64,000 nucleotides of DNA, taken from NCBI GenBank assembly GCA_958450365.1, contig CAUEEP010000747.1, forward strand, positions 66,771 to 130,770, in the 5' to 3' direction. This document shows positions 44,328 to 56,050 of the stretch, one piece after another (the stretch's first letter is position 1; every line of letters starts with the position of its first letter). Source of the DNA: Mesorhabditis belari (lineage: Eukaryota > Nematoda > Chromadorea > Rhabditida > Rhabditidae). The notes under the pieces are model-generated. The model ran no database searches, was not told the origin of the DNA, and saw nothing but the letters and a program-made list of their open reading frames with translations. The position numbers were made by a program, and so were the translations under genes.

Positions 44328-44397
44328 CATAATTTTGATCCATTTCTCCAGATCTCATAATTAATTATGAGATCTGGAGAAATGGATCAAAATTATG
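44328..44397. repeat. Perfect 70-bp palindrome with no spacer
   Basis: cataattttgatccatttct ccagatctcataatt is followed at once by its exact reverse complement. The first copy of the region (about 7725-7785) has only one arm plus the aattaatt centre. A second arm with flank (atgagatctggagaaatgga) recurs at 44722-44745 beside a repeated tgctcgcccgaatgcgcgcc segment, so the palindrome arose with a local inverted duplication. Confidence 0.95.
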
Positions 44398-45539
44398 AGA
44401 TGGAGAATGCTCGCCCGAATGCGCGCCCGGTTTTGTGGCAGCCGATTGTTTTTGTTTTTGTTATTCAGAGTTGGCATTTAGCAGCAATCCCGATTCACAG
44501 ATGACAACTACGCGCCATTTGGGAAGGAAAATGGGTATCAAATCTTTGAAGGAAACTGGACACAATTATGTACAAGCGTTTGTTTGATGTTTAAATCGCA
44601 AGCGGAGTTTTTTAGGAATAGTCCATGTTGTGATCGGCCTGCATCGGTACGGTGTTCTGGTCTCTTTCAGGTAAAAGCTATGCGCTATTTACATTCAAAA
44701 AACTTGTGTTCATAATTAATTATGAGATCTGGAGAAATGGATCAAAGTTATGAGATGGAGAATGCTCGCCCGAATGCGCGCCCGGTTTTGTGGCAGCCGA
44801 TTGTTTACGGAGCAGGAGAGCTGTTTTTAGAATTCAACTATTATTTGTAGAGCACTAGTTTTTGACGTAGATTGACTATTTTAAGTTCTCACTTTTCACT
44901 TGTAGGGTGCATTCCCGGTCGAGGAGCGTAAACATGGAGCGATTTGTGACTCAGAGATGAAACCTGTGAATGTCCACCTGGACCAACCGAAGGTTTGCTA
45001 CCATATCACTGGAAGTTGTACTTGCTCTCAAGGGTACACTGGAGATCGTTGTACTGGACACGTTGTACTGGCAAAAGATGAGTGCTAAAAATTAGTTAAG
45101 AATGTTCACTTTGCACTTATGATATAAGAAAGCAAGTTGTCTTGCAAGTAGTAATGATCAGGACACAAGAAGCAAGCTAAAACTAGATTATTTGCTTGTC
45201 CTCCCGGTTTATACGGAGCAAATTGTGGATCGGAATGTCAGTGTAAACATGGAGCGATTTGTGACTCAAAGAATGGAACCTGTGAATGTCCACCTGGATA
45301 TTACGGAGCAACTTGCTCGGAAAGTTGGGCTTGTCGTTTTATAATAATTTGTAAGCAAACTATAATTCAACCATTTCTCTTTAGTTCGCCCCGCAGGCCG
45401 TTCGGGGCGAGAGTGCATGCGCATTTGCAATTGTCACAATGGGGCCAAGTGTAGTATATCTCATGGTAAAGCTGAATCCAAGACAGATCGATTGGTACAA
45501 AAACCTTTTTGAGATATCTCTTTTCTAAATATTCTACAT

Positions 45540-45700
45540 ATACATTTACTCTAATCCAGACTGAATACCCTAATCTAGACTAAATACCCTAATCTAGGCT
45601 AAATACCGTAATCTAGCAATTCTGGACTGAACATGCTTTTCTAGATTCAATACCCTAATCCAGACAGTTTAGACTGAATACTCTAATCTAGATTGAACAT
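45540..45700 (+). repeat. Tandem repeat of a 19-bp CTGAATACCCTAATCTAGA unit
   Basis: Seven to eight imperfect copies. The paralogous block at 54365-54515 carries the same array in the same order. Flanks to 46425 and 55430 are also duplicated, non-coding. Confidence 0.85.
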
Positions 45701-46428
45701 CTACAGTTTGTCCTATTTGTCACATCTAACAAGCAGCTGGCACAGCTAACAATCTAATTATAAGCTCAAAAAATCTAATTATAGGCTTGTTATTGAAATT
45801 TTTGTTTAGAAACGAAAATTGAAAATTATTATTGTGATTCCATCGTTCTCTGACTTTATCCCCTTGAGGCATTTTGTTGATTTAAATTACTATCAAGTAG
45901 TAAACTACTATCACAAGGTAAAAAGTCGGTTGGATCCAATTTTTAATGATCAATTTGTTCAGCTGATCAGTTTTGATTAGAGATAAACAATCTCCCCCAG
46001 GTGTTTAAGGTCTTTTTAAGTCATTTTTCAGTCTTTCAATGCTTATTTCAACATCAATTTCGTCTTTCAAGATTTCGAAAATAGAAAAAATCTTTTCTAC
46101 CTTACTTAAGCTAGCAATATACTGACGATCAAAATAGACTCAATTCTTGTTTCAAAGTCAACGTTGTTTCCAAGATTGTTCTTCAAGTATGTTTTGCGCT
46201 CGAAACACACTCTTTCTAGTCTATTTCTGAAGTTCTTTTATATATGTTTCGTATTTGGCCAATGAATGATTAACATTTGCATTTGTTCAGCGAGAAAGTG
46301 ATGAATCAATAAAAAGAAACAAATAGACAATTCCAAAAATCTTTTTGCGCAGCTAGAAAGAAAATTGGACAACAATTCTATCAATTCTAGTAAGAGAGCC
46401 GATTTGGAGTAATTCGAGGTGAAAAAGG
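45700..46428. other. Non-coding duplicated block
   Basis: Direct duplicate of about 54515-55430 with an additional insertion in the latter. Short inverted pieces such as actatcaagtagtaaactac occur. The 65-codon minus frame at 46238 has no support. Confidence 0.45.
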
Positions 46429-47003
46429 AGATCATTCCAAACGTTAGTCGAATTCTGTAAATGTTTTCAGTTAAATTTTGATAGTTTAGCTGGAGTTTAT
46501 CTAAAGTGAATGATTTAACTGGATTCTAACACCAGGAAAGGCTTTTAACTGGATTTTCCCTGTAAACCAGACAAAGCTGGACCCAGTCCCTGGATGCTTT
46601 GAGCTGCTTGTCTCTTCCTGGTGCAGCCGAGTCTTAGCCTAACCTAACTTAAACCCTAGGGTTTTAATAATTTTGTTAGGCTTTTTATAGATTTGTTGAT
46701 ATTCTGTCAATCATTGATCATTGATCATTAATGTCGTTGTTGTTTTACCTTCAAAACTCACCCGTATATGGCTCAGACTTGTTTTTCACGAATTCAGAGG
46801 GTGTACATGACCACGGTGTAGCACCACTGAATCTCAAAAAAGTCCCGCTGCAATTGACGCAATGATCCTTGATTCTGAAAATTGAGAGAACCTATCCCCT
46901 TTAAAGCCTTTTAACTGGATTCCAACACCAGGAAAGGCTTTTAAATAGACTACCATTACAGAAATTCGTTTAAAGTTCTAGCATTAAAGTAAAAAACCAA
47001 AGA
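46428..47003. repeat. Non-coding part of the 2-kb duplicated block, copy 2
   Basis: Copy of 23617-24300, with a few small deletions. Same ggcttttaactggattc units. No gene. Confidence 0.55.
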
Positions 47004-47267
47004 ATGAAACATGCACATGTTCGGTTCCTCATCTTCAGCATTTGGACAATCTCGATTTCCATTACACAAATCAACCGCTCTGATACAAGGCCAATCGATT
47101 GGATCATGCGGATTGGATCATCGGAACAAGCTATGGTACCCTTCGAAGCACCACTGATATCTAGCACCACACAACTCACTCTAAGCGAAGCACAAGGAGC
47201 CCATTTTTCTGTGGAAAATCTTTCTGCTCGACACACTGAAAGATTTTTAGTTTTTGTTTACTTTTAA
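47004..47267 (+). CDS. Unknown secreted-protein-like frame, copy 2 (87 aa)
   Basis: Starts MKHAHVRFLIFSIWTISISI, a plausible signal peptide, then QINRSDTRPIDWIMRIGSSE, QAMVPFEAPLISSTTQLTLS and EAQGAHFSVENLSA before a hydrophobic end and TAA. Unbroken here, broken in copy 1 (24300) and present as a tail fragment at 41335-41430. A minus-strand frame covers the same bases, so coding is not certain. Family unknown. Confidence 0.35.
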   Translation: MKHAHVRFLIFSIWTISISITQINRSDTRPIDWIMRIGSSEQAMVPFEAPLISSTTQLTLSEAQGAHFSVENLSARHTERFLVFVYF

Positions 47268-47279
47268 AATACTAAGCTG

Positions 47280-47905
47280 ACTTGTTTCATTTTTAATCGT
47301 CTATATTTTAAAGTTAATAAATCTTACAATATCTCTTATACAAACTCTATAAGATCTTATACAAATAAAATAAATTTGCTTTCAATTTTAAATTAAAATT
47401 GCTCTAAAAACCCACCTCTTAAATTCGTGAAATTCAATAGCTTCTCCTTGTCCCGAAAATTTGAAATCATTCATTTAAAACCTGTGGATTTTACATGGTA
47501 AAAAGAATAAAGACAAAATCTACTGGTTTTCCATGGTTTTTTTTGCTGTTACTAAGCTAATTAAAAATTTGATTTTTAATTAATTTCAATTGTTTTTTTG
47601 ACGTCAGTAATGGAAAGTATAGAAAAAGACAGGTGTTATTTTAAAGGAAAACGTCTGGAATGACTTGTGATAGAAAGAAAAGGAAAGCTTCTAATGAGAA
47701 AAAAGGAAGAGATTATTGCATTGTCACAGATTCAATTTTGAGTCTAGACTTTGAAAAAAATGGATGGAGGATTGGAGGATGAAAGACCTGGGGATTGTTC
47801 AAGTTTTGTTCAAGCTCAGGTTCATTTTTCGTTCGATTAAAGTTAGACAAAATAAAGAAGACAAATTAATATGCAAATTATCTAATATAATAGATTTTAT
47901 TAATG
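47280..47905 (+). repeat. Duplicate of 24600-25235
   Basis: Includes the tctactggttttcc unit and the tgacgtcagtaatggaaagt segment. The 62-codon frame seen at 24992 is broken here by a deletion near 47750. Confidence 0.6.
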
Positions 47906-49060
47906 CGTTTTCGCACTTTATTTCTTTCTGAATAAAGTATTTATATAAATGATTTATCTATAAATGATTTATCTATAAATGATTTATTTATAAATGATAT
48001 AAATTATTCCACTAGCATTTAGAAATAAGAAACAAATTCGCACGGAAAACTAACGAAAATCCATTTTTTGAAAACGTGGAAACATCCATTTTTTGGCTCT
48101 GCTGCCCTTTACTTTACTAAAATAGCTGTAAAATCTTTTAGAAAATAGATATCTCAAAACGGTTTTTGTACCCATCGATCTGTATTGGATTCAGCTTTAG
48201 CATCAGCTATAAAACGTCAAAACTTGTCAAATTTCGTACACTCCCCAAATTTCGGAAAGAACTTTTCCATGAACCCAATATCAATTAATCTTTTATAGCT
48301 GATGCTAAAGCTGAATCCAAAACAGATCGATGGGTACAAAAACCGCCTTGAGATATCTCTTTTCTAAAAGATTTTACATGCTTGCTGCATTAGAAAGGCC
48401 TATTATTTTTTCTACAGAATCAAGAAATGTTATGAAAATTTGTTTTTTAGTATTATGAGTTTAGTTTAGCATTAGTTTAGTATTATAAAGTTTATATTCT
48501 ATAGTTTTTATGTAGGCATGAAATCGGATAGTCAGAAAAAGGCGACAGCCCGAAGACCCGATTTAAGCGTTTTTTATTTACATAAACCTTTTGTTTTCGA
48601 TGATTGTCAATGTCAATGTCAATGCCAATGCCAAGTCAACTATGGCCGAATTTTGAGAATATCTGTTCAACCGATTCCTTTATAGAGGTTTTTATCGAAT
48701 TTTACAAAGAAATTGTGTCTTTGCAATTAAAGTCACTTGGAAGAGTAAAATAGACTAAAATCGGGTTGAAAGTTGGCTAGTCCAACATTAAGATATTTGA
48801 GCTCAAAGTTGGGGTGCAAAAGGGGATGGGTATCGAATAGAAAGCACTTTAAAAGAACACGTCATGCACAAGGGTCTTGTAGCTTCGAGTTTAGCAAATT
48901 TCGAAGTGTAATATCTTTTTTCCAGACAGGCGAATTTTTCAGTTGTCAGAATTTCTATTTTTCCATGCGAGAAAAACTTTAATGGACAAAAATTTAAAAA
49001 ACGAAAAACGGTGCTCAAAAGTCGTAACATTTGAAAAAACACAGAAATTATCAAATTTTA
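47905..49060 (+). repeat. Dispersed repeat R2, copy with a small internal inverted duplication
   Basis: Full-length R2. At 48290-48375 a piece reading agctgatgctaaagctgaatcc is an inverted repeat of 48165-48215, which other R2 copies do not have. The tgtcaatgtcaa microsatellite is at 48604-48635. Confidence 0.75.
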
Positions 49061-49820
49061 AGTAGGTGATTATTCGAATGATTATATTTCAAACCACCGC
49101 GTTTTCAGATGCTCATGAGCAAAATTTTTGGGGAAGGAGGGAAGGGAAGAGGAGGGAAGGAAAGAGAGGGTTGAGATGGAGGAGAGGAAAGATGAGGGGA
49201 AAGGGGAAGGGATGAGACAAGCGATTGCCTATATAGAAATCAGAATTGGCTTGGGGTGGCTCTGAGAACCATCCAGAAGATTGTAAGGTGGAAAGTTGAA
49301 GGACCTGTTCAGAAGAGGACGAAGGAGGACCGTTAACACCCGAACGATGCGTGGGATCATCAAGAGGAGGATCGTGGTTAGAACAATTACACATCATTAG
49401 TTTTATTCGCAGTGTTAATAAAGTCGTTTTCTAAAGCTGCCCGTCTCTAAAATCGATTTTATGAAACCAAAACCAAAATTGCACCGTCATTATGGGGTAC
49501 TACAGTGCGTTTCAAATTCTTAAACCCTCTAAAATTTTGCGTTTTGACCACCGCTACAACTATTAACTTTTTCTATCAGAAAGAGCATGTCTCAAAACCT
49601 AAAAAACCTAAAAAAGAAGCATACTGTATTACGAAAATTGAAAATTAAATTTTCACAATAGAAACTTTTTGCTAAATCAACCGTTTCAAATTCTTAGACG
49701 CACCCGCCTTTGTTGTTGTTACTTGAAATTTTTCGTTTTGTTGTGGATATTTTTTTATTAAAAAATTATAGAAAAATTATAGAAATTCCGAGTTCGTTTA
49801 TGCACCCAAGAAGAAGCCAG
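49060..49820. other. Purine-rich stretch and AT-rich sequence, no gene
   Basis: 49130-49220 is a gggaagaggagggaagg-type purine tract, giving a spurious Pro/Leu/Phe frame on the minus strand. Nothing else was recognised. Confidence 0.4.
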
Positions 49821-49953
49821 AATATTGTAAACAATCAATAGAATATAATTAGACGAAGTTTTGTTTGATATTTCTATAATTTCTCCACCTCCATTGGCTG
49901 ATAACCTTATGGACTTGAGCCAAAGAATTGATCGAACCCATGATGAATCCATC

Positions 49954-50565
49954 CTAATGGGGAGGCGATCGCCATCGCAGACGTCGTCTCAGAGAGTTGT
50001 GACATAAAACCCGATGAGGACTAAAAATAAAGAAAAAGAGCAAAATATAGAACATAAATTTAGGGGACCTAGCACTAGTTGCTGATTTTTTAATGCCCAA
50101 TCGGGAGCCGACTGATTGTGTGTCTTCGGGAGGGGAGTCAAGAGAAGAGTTGAGCGATCGCTTACAAGTGATCCGCATGGGGTTTGATTTGGGCTCCCTT
50201 GGATCTCCTGTTTGATTGATAGAGCGGCGGAGGGGATGGCCGGGAGTGGGGGAAGAACTTTCGGTGGGCGCCTTCAGGCCATTCTTCGCCAAGATCTCTT
50301 CGAGTTCCTAGGTTTGCGTTAAAAAATGCCTATCCTTAGTCTTTATCTACTCGTTTAACAGGTATCTACACCAATCAAATATAATTGCCATTTCCCTCAC
50401 TCGCCCTGACTCGATCGGCGTAATATGTTTCGCCGCGTAATATGTCCAATTTGTTCTGTTGTTGCCGTTACTTAATATGCCCTGAAAGCTCTTCCTTGCT
50501 TAGAAGCTTTTCTCTTTTCACTTACATCTCGATCCTTTTGCAATTGTCGATGTAGTTACAAGATG
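49954..50565 (-). pseudogene. MITF/TFE-like gene, second copy (rearranged pseudogene)
   Basis: 49954-50312 corresponds to the last exon of the 20.7 kb gene (LAKNGLKAPT) but changes frame right after APT, giving a different Ser/Pro-rich sequence. 50528-50565 keeps only the end of the helix-2 exon, ASCNYI, then loses one base relative to IRQLQ. The TAC codon here shows that the stop at the same place in copy 1 is a change from tyrosine. The basic region and helix 1 are absent: upstream of ASCNYI the sequence jumps to the acceptor that precedes the helicase exon (23190 in copy 1). Confidence 0.75.
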
Positions 50566-50574
50566 CGCAGACGC

Positions 50575-50840
50575 AGAAACTGAAAGAGAAATGTTAAGAT
50601 ATAATATCTAACTTATTTATATGCAACTTTTGGACATGATTTTGACCTACAAAAAGAACTTTTTAGCCGTACTTAGGATTCGCAATGGGTCTTCGGTGGA
50701 AATAGGTACCTGCGATGTACTCCATTACACTCTGCTTTGTGGTGATCGTCCCGGCGTGCATCTCAGCGTTCACATGATTGGCCAAAGCGGCCAAAGCTCG
50801 AAAACCAACCTTCTACATACAACTCGAAAATTGGCTGTCT
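50575..50840 (-). pseudogene. ASCC3/Brr2-type helicase fragment, copy 2
   Basis: Minus-strand exon ending at 50673 with the same gtacgg donor as copy 1. It reads LAALANHVNAEMHAGTITTK then QSVMEYIAGTYFHRRPIANP. N-x-N-A-E-(I/M)-x-x-G-T-I matches the start of the Sec63 region of ASCC3 and Brr2. Here the Y codon missing in copy 1 is present, so the exon is open, but just upstream ELYVEGWFSS and SLAALANH lie in different frames (one-base shift). The following exon (FYGIGEL...) is not present; the MITF helix-2 remnant takes its place. Confidence 0.7.
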
Positions 50841-51225
50841 CGTGGAGATTTCACAGGTGGAGCTGGCACAATTTTAGGTTTTTACTTCAAAGTATTAGTC
50901 ACAAGTTTGAGATGTTTCAAACAGCAAAAAAGTTTAGATCGTTCTCAAAGAGCTTCCCAGCCATCAAACAAAGATTTTCTGTGCACTGATTCGATCTGAA
51001 AGCCACAAGAGAACCCAACTTGAGGTGGCTGATTGCTTTTGTTTTGCGGCGACTTTTTCGATACCTCGATAATATTTTAACTATTACCAAACTCTAATGC
51101 TTGATGTAGAGTTGTTTTGGTTGCAAAACGCTTTTGGCTTTACTACTTGTCGCAAAAAAAGAACTTTTTGCAGCAATTTTTTGGATCTATCGAATACTAT
51201 CTATCGAATAATAGATAAATGAAAG
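50841..51225. other. No gene supported
   Basis: Plus-strand frames here are shadows of the helicase fragment. An acceptor-led minus segment (IESVHRKSLFDGWEAL, about 50940-50998) ends in TGA and is unconvincing. Confidence 0.35.
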
Positions 51226-51340
51226 GTGAAAAGGCAAGGCAACTTTGAGAGAACTTCGAAAAGAAAGGCAACTTTGAGAGAACTTCGAAAAGAAAGGCAA
51301 CTTTGAGAGAACTTTGAAAAGAAAGACAACTTTGAGCCCG
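51226..51340 (+). repeat. Tandem repeat, 29-bp unit, about 3.6 copies
   Basis: Unit gcaactttgagagaacttcg aaaagaaag repeated; the last copies have single changes. Confidence 0.9.
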
Positions 51341-52215
51341 GAGTACCCCTTTAAAGTGCTAATTTGAATCCTAGTTTACGCCGTTTAAAGGATGGCTTTA
51401 AGGTTACTTAAAGAAGCTAGCTGTAAAAGTTAAGTATTTGTAACTTTAGAACATCGACAGCTACAACAACAACCACGTAGGTTTTATCACTTTGCTTTTC
51501 ATCGGTAGAAAAAGCAAGAGAATTGAGTGAGCGATATTCCAAATCTCTTTAACAATTTTGAAACTCAGTTTTTGGCAATAGTCAAACGGTTTTACTGACT
51601 TCTCCCACTAAAGTTTTGAAAGAGATAAAGTGTTTTAGAACTGTGTTTTAGAAAGGTTTTTGGTTTTTTTGGTGAAAACTATTGGAAACGTTGGATGATT
51701 TAAGACTTATACAGTGTTGATTTCTTGACTCAAAAGGGAATGTTAATATTAATGAAAAGAGAATCCTGGCTCATTGTCATGATTAACAAAATTAACAAAA
51801 TTGGGTGTCTTTGAGCCTCTCTAACAGTTCTATATCAATCTCGGTTTGCTGTGAAATCCTGATTTTCAAGTTAAAGGCTTTTAGAATTGCAAACTCGGTG
51901 TTTCACCTTTGAGAACTTAAAAGCAATAAATTCGTCATTTTCTTCTCAGAATTCTCAAAGTCCTGTTGATTGAAGTGGCACCAGAAGATCATTCATTTCT
52001 TTCTCCATTTAAATGTCTTTTAGCCACTGTAGTCCATTTGAAATATTTTTTGGATTTAGAATAATCTTTTTCAAAGTTTATCAAAAAGCTGCTCTTTTTT
52101 AAGATCACATATTCAACTTTTATTCAACTTTTATTCAAATATCACATATTCAACTTTTATTTTATTCAAATTTTATTCAAATTCAAGGTTTTCACAATTT
52201 ACTTGACTAAATTTT
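51341..52215. other. AT-rich, no gene seen
   Basis: Contains a short repeated attcaacttttattcaa motif at 52105-52185. No splice-bounded open frame. Confidence 0.4.
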
Positions 52216-53285
52216 CAATTAGTGACTAAATTAAAAAAACGTTATTAGAATGAAAAAATCTTTTCAATTTGATTTATTTAAAACATGTCATTTTCCAGGC
52301 CGACCTCGAGTGGACCAACTTTCAAAAGTGAAGACGGCGCTTTTGCGTTGAAAATTTCAAGTAATTGAAGATTAAGCTGAATTTTAAATATCAATATGAG
52401 AGCGCTAAAAGCCGCTCTTCTAATTGTTCTTACATGATTTTTAAACCCTTTTTTCCAGGAGCTCCCATTTCATAAAGCCATCAAAAAACTCAAAAATTGG
52501 ATCAATTTGTGGTTAGTTTTGGGAGAAAAATGCTTGTTAAAATGCTGAACCCTAAAACCCATATAAAGTGCCTTTTTTGATGTGTAAAGCGAAAGGAGCG
52601 ATGAGAGACCGAAGCCCATTTTGGCGACCAAATTTTTGGCAAATTTTCAAACAAAAAAATTGTTTTGACAACTTTCCAATAAGAATCCAACAAATGTTCC
52701 TACAAATGTTTTAATATGACCAATATGACCAATTTAACTTACGCGACTTTTAGCACACGCTTCGGCTGCGTGAGATATTTGCCAAAGAGGAATCAGGAAC
52801 ATTGAAATTTCGCAAATCGCCTACACCTTTACTACTTTGAAACATGATTTTTTGACCGTAATATTTATTTTTCTGACCACTAAATTTCCCAATTAGGTTT
52901 CAAAATAAAGCATTTTCCTTTTTTGCTTACACCTTAACCACTTTGAAACTCTCATTCTTGAAAGGCAATTTCCCTATGGATTAACCGAAAACTTTTAGCT
53001 AAACTACATTTAGAATTTCAATAAACCGCAAAAATTTTGAAACACGACTTCCTTTTTGCGTTTGCTTGCATTTTTAGAATGTAGATATGCTTTACAGGAT
53101 CTTTAAAAGACCTGGTAAGTCTAGTTTTTTTATATCCAACCCCGAATTTCACCTAAGCTTTCACATCACACAGTCATTTTTCGTAGCCAAGGCAAAATTG
53201 AAATCAATCCTAAGAGCTCAGACTTTATCTTTCTTTCCTTTGCATCAGTAATTTTGGGCTGGAAAGAGTTCTTAAGCTAACTTGT
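52216..53285 (+). CDS. Unidentified gene X, copy 2 (3' part)
   Basis: Direct duplicate of 29440-30820 with an internal deletion of about 220 bp between cctttttgcgtttgcttgca and the NVDMLYRIF exon. The terminal exon pair is preserved (53074-53110, ttttag acceptor; 53168 to about 53278) with Phe-Ala for Phe-Ser. The HTLRLREIF segment is kept with Cys to Arg at KFRKSP. Reading and doubts as for copy 1. Confidence 0.45.
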
Positions 53286-53371
53286 CAAATCAAGAAATCA
53301 ATTGCAAATAAATCAATCACCTTTAAATGACTTCGATAAATTAAATTTCAAACTTGAGCCACTTTTTGTTC

Positions 53372-54166
53372 CTAAGGCTGAGTAATAAAATCAGAGAAAA
53401 AGGAAAAATTGTCATTGCTGAGTGGATTGAATGAATGACTGAATAACACAGGTATAGGTAAAAATAAAAATCTGTTTCTCGGAAGGTGAGGGGTTTTTCC
53501 TCCTTTTTGTGCAGCTTTCATTGGTGGGGGTGACGGAGTGTTCTGCCCCAGATCCTGCTCTCGGCCTGACGACTCATCTTTCTCTTTGTCACACGCTCTA
53601 GTTCGACGAACGATGGCCCCTTCGTTTGTCGATCCTTTCTTGTTGTTCATTCTATAGCAAAAGTATTTGAAAACCGCAACATAAACTCAGACGCTAATTA
53701 GTCCAAGCTGGCAATAATATTTGTCCTTATTTGTTCTGCACACCCTGTAGTTGCTCCTATTTCCCCACCAAATATAAGAAAAAAACTACTAGCAATAAGA
53801 CACTACCTGAATAAGAAAAAAATAACAAAATTTCATTTAGCCTCGGCAAATGGTTTGCGTTTGCGTTAAAAATTATTGATTTGCAGAAACGTCCAAATCA
53901 AAAATAGCCGGAATAAAAAATGATTTTTTGATCGATAAGAATTCTCTTAAATGCAATATGCAAATTTCAGAAATAGTTTTTCTTTGTTTTCATGATTTGT
54001 GCTATTCAAGCATTGTTGTTTTAGCAATAAAAGGTTGTAAAGATTTTGATACAATGCTTTTTCAATGCTAATGCTGCAATGCTTTAAAATTAGTGCAAAA
54101 AACGTGTTTAAAAGTGAAATTATCTTCTTACCTGGGTTCATAGAAAATATCCCAAAACCCCTTCAT
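53372..54166 (-). CDS. Unidentified gene Y, copy 2 (5' exons)
   Basis: Exon 1 54132-54166 (MKGFWDIFYEP plus AG) and exon 2 from 53651 (after ctatag) give the same product start as copy 1. Only the intron and the region past exon 2 differ by small indels. Together with copy 3 it forms a large inverted repeat. Confidence 0.5.
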
Positions 54167-54269
54167 TGAAACAGCTTCAGCGAAAGATTGGGTAGAATAT
54201 TACGATTATGCAAGGCATTTAGAGTAAGTAATTAAGGCTTCAAATAAGTCACATGTGATGGTTGTGTTG

Positions 54270-55430
54270 CAGACCCGGGAAGGTGGCGATCTTTTTCAAA
54301 TATTATATTTCATTAGTGTAGATACTTGTTAAACGAGTAGATAAAGACTAAGGATACGCATTTTTCCAGACTGAATACCCTAATCTAGACTGAATACCCT
54401 AATCTAGGCTAAATACCGTAATCTAGCAATTCTGGACTGAACATGCTATTCTAGATTGAATACCCTAATCCAGACAGTTTAGACTGAATACTCTGATCTA
54501 GACTGAACATCTACAGTTTGTCACATCAACAAGCAGCTGGCACAGCTAACAATCTAATTATAAGCTCAAAAAATCTAATTATAGGCTTGTTATTGAAATT
54601 TTTGTTTAGAAAAGAAATTTGAAAATTATTATTTTGATTCCATCGTTCTCTGACTTTATTACCTTGAGGCATTTTGTTGATTTAAATTACTATCAAGTAG
54701 TAAACTACTATCACAAGGTAAAAAGTCGGTTGGATCCAATTTTTAATGATCAATTTGTTCAGCTGATCAGTTTTGATTAGAGATAAACAATCTCCCCCAG
54801 GTGTTTAAGGTCTTTTTAAGTCATTTTTCAGTGTTTCAATGCTTATTTCAACATCAATTTCGTCTTTCAAGATTTCGAAAATAGAAAAAATATTTTCTAG
54901 CTTACTTAAGCTAGCAATATAATGACGAAATAGTCAAAATAGACTGAATTCTTGTTTCAAAGTCAACGTTGTTTCCAAGATTGTTCTTCAAGTATGTTTT
55001 GTGCTCGAAACACGCTCTTTCTAGTCCATTTCTGAAGTTTTTTATAGCAATCTTTTGGTAAATAGAATTTGAGTATACTAGAAAGGATGTGTTTTCACAT
55101 TTATGCACAAAGTTCACCTTAAGGAAAAAGCAGCATTGACGAATAGCATTGATGTACACTACGGGACAATGAAAGACGATCGTCACTTTCGCGTGTATTT
55201 CGTTTTTCAAATATCATATTTCATTGTCCAGTACTGTATAAGTTTATCAAACTTTTTAGGTTTGATCGGTTTCACTGATGAGCTCATCGATTAAATTGAT
55301 AATCCCATTTAAGAGACAAAACATTTTTTTGAGAGTTTTATGTTTCGGATTCGGACAATGAATGATTAACGTTTGCATGTGTTCAGCGAGAAAGTAATGA
55401 ATCAATAAAAAGAAACAAATCGACAATTCA
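54270..55430. repeat. Duplicate of the 45.54-46.42 kb block
   Basis: 54365-54515 is the 19-bp tandem array. 55080-55290 is an insertion not found in the other copy, including a 63-codon open frame (MHKVHLKEKAALTNSIDVHY) that I cannot support; its gatcgtcactttcgcg part resembles 21055-21075 and 54285. Confidence 0.55.
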
Positions 55431-56050
55431 CCGGTACATAGTCTAACTGGAGTTTATCTAGAGTGAATGTTTTAACTGGATTCTAACACCAGGAAAGGCT
55501 TTTAACTCGACTTTCTCTGTAAGCCAGACAAAGCTAGAGCCAGACCCCAGGAGTCATGAATCATGAATTGAAAGTCATGGATTAAACGAAATAATCATGG
55601 AATTGAACTATTGCAGAAGTTAGTCAGAAATCCTGAAGGTTTAAGGCTTGGAAACCATGTTTTGAGTAAGATTGTTGGACGGAATTTGGTGAGATATGTT
55701 TAAGCCATAGGTTAGCTTTTCAAGAAATGAGATTGATTTGAAGATTCTTTGAAGATTCAAGAAACGAATCTCGCTTATCAGAACCTATCGATGTGAGGTC
55801 TGAAAATGTAGCTGACGGTGAGATCTAATGGAGGATTTGAGTGTTGAGCTTGCGCAAGCGACCCAGTTACGCAGATGGCCCAGTTACACAAATCACCCAG
55901 TTATACAAATGACCCAGTTGCGCAAGGCCTACCCCCAGATTTTTAATGGGCCACCACCATTAAACTTTGCCATAAAATTAAAACTTTCTACTGTCGTAAT
56001 CGAAAAGGCAAAAGTCTTATGGTGGTGATGACGATGATGGCTCAGAAATT
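55431..56050. other. Mixed repeat debris with a 17-bp tandem repeat
   Basis: 55435-55560 is a short copy of the ttttaactggattctaacac segment. 55855-55925 has four to five copies of cccagttacacaaatga. No gene. Confidence 0.5.

Larger units (their letters stand above)
42431..45455 (+). pseudogene. MEGF-like EGF-repeat gene fragment, inverted copy (decayed)
   Basis: Inverted duplicate of 7345-9625. 42431-42549 reads IDECQTENADCSQLCVNTAG then ends KT-stop: the last EGF cysteine codon and splice donor are replaced by TAG. 42598-42690 starts in phase (DVSSECVNNN) but has one extra G before the next cysteine. About 43040-43160 (DVNECLANNGGCSQLC) loses two bases at SGYL. 44995-45085 holds a module not seen in copy 1 (CYHITGSCTCSQGYTGDRC). 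45198-45340 is intact: CPPGLYGANCGSECQCKHGA then ICDSKNGTCECPPGYYGATC. 45385-45452 gives the following module, cut off inside NGAKC at the duplication edge. Because copy 1 and copy 2 are damaged at different sites, neither explains the other's defects. Confidence 0.8.

Noticed and set aside
47004..47236. Minus-strand 88-codon frame overlapping the secreted-like frame
   Set aside because: The plus frame has a signal-peptide-like start and the minus frame has no pattern; at most one is real, and the minus one is the weaker.
50621..50989. 122-codon plus-strand frame over the second duplicated block
   Set aside because: It is the antisense of the helicase Sec63 exon on the minus strand, which has family motifs and shared splice sites.
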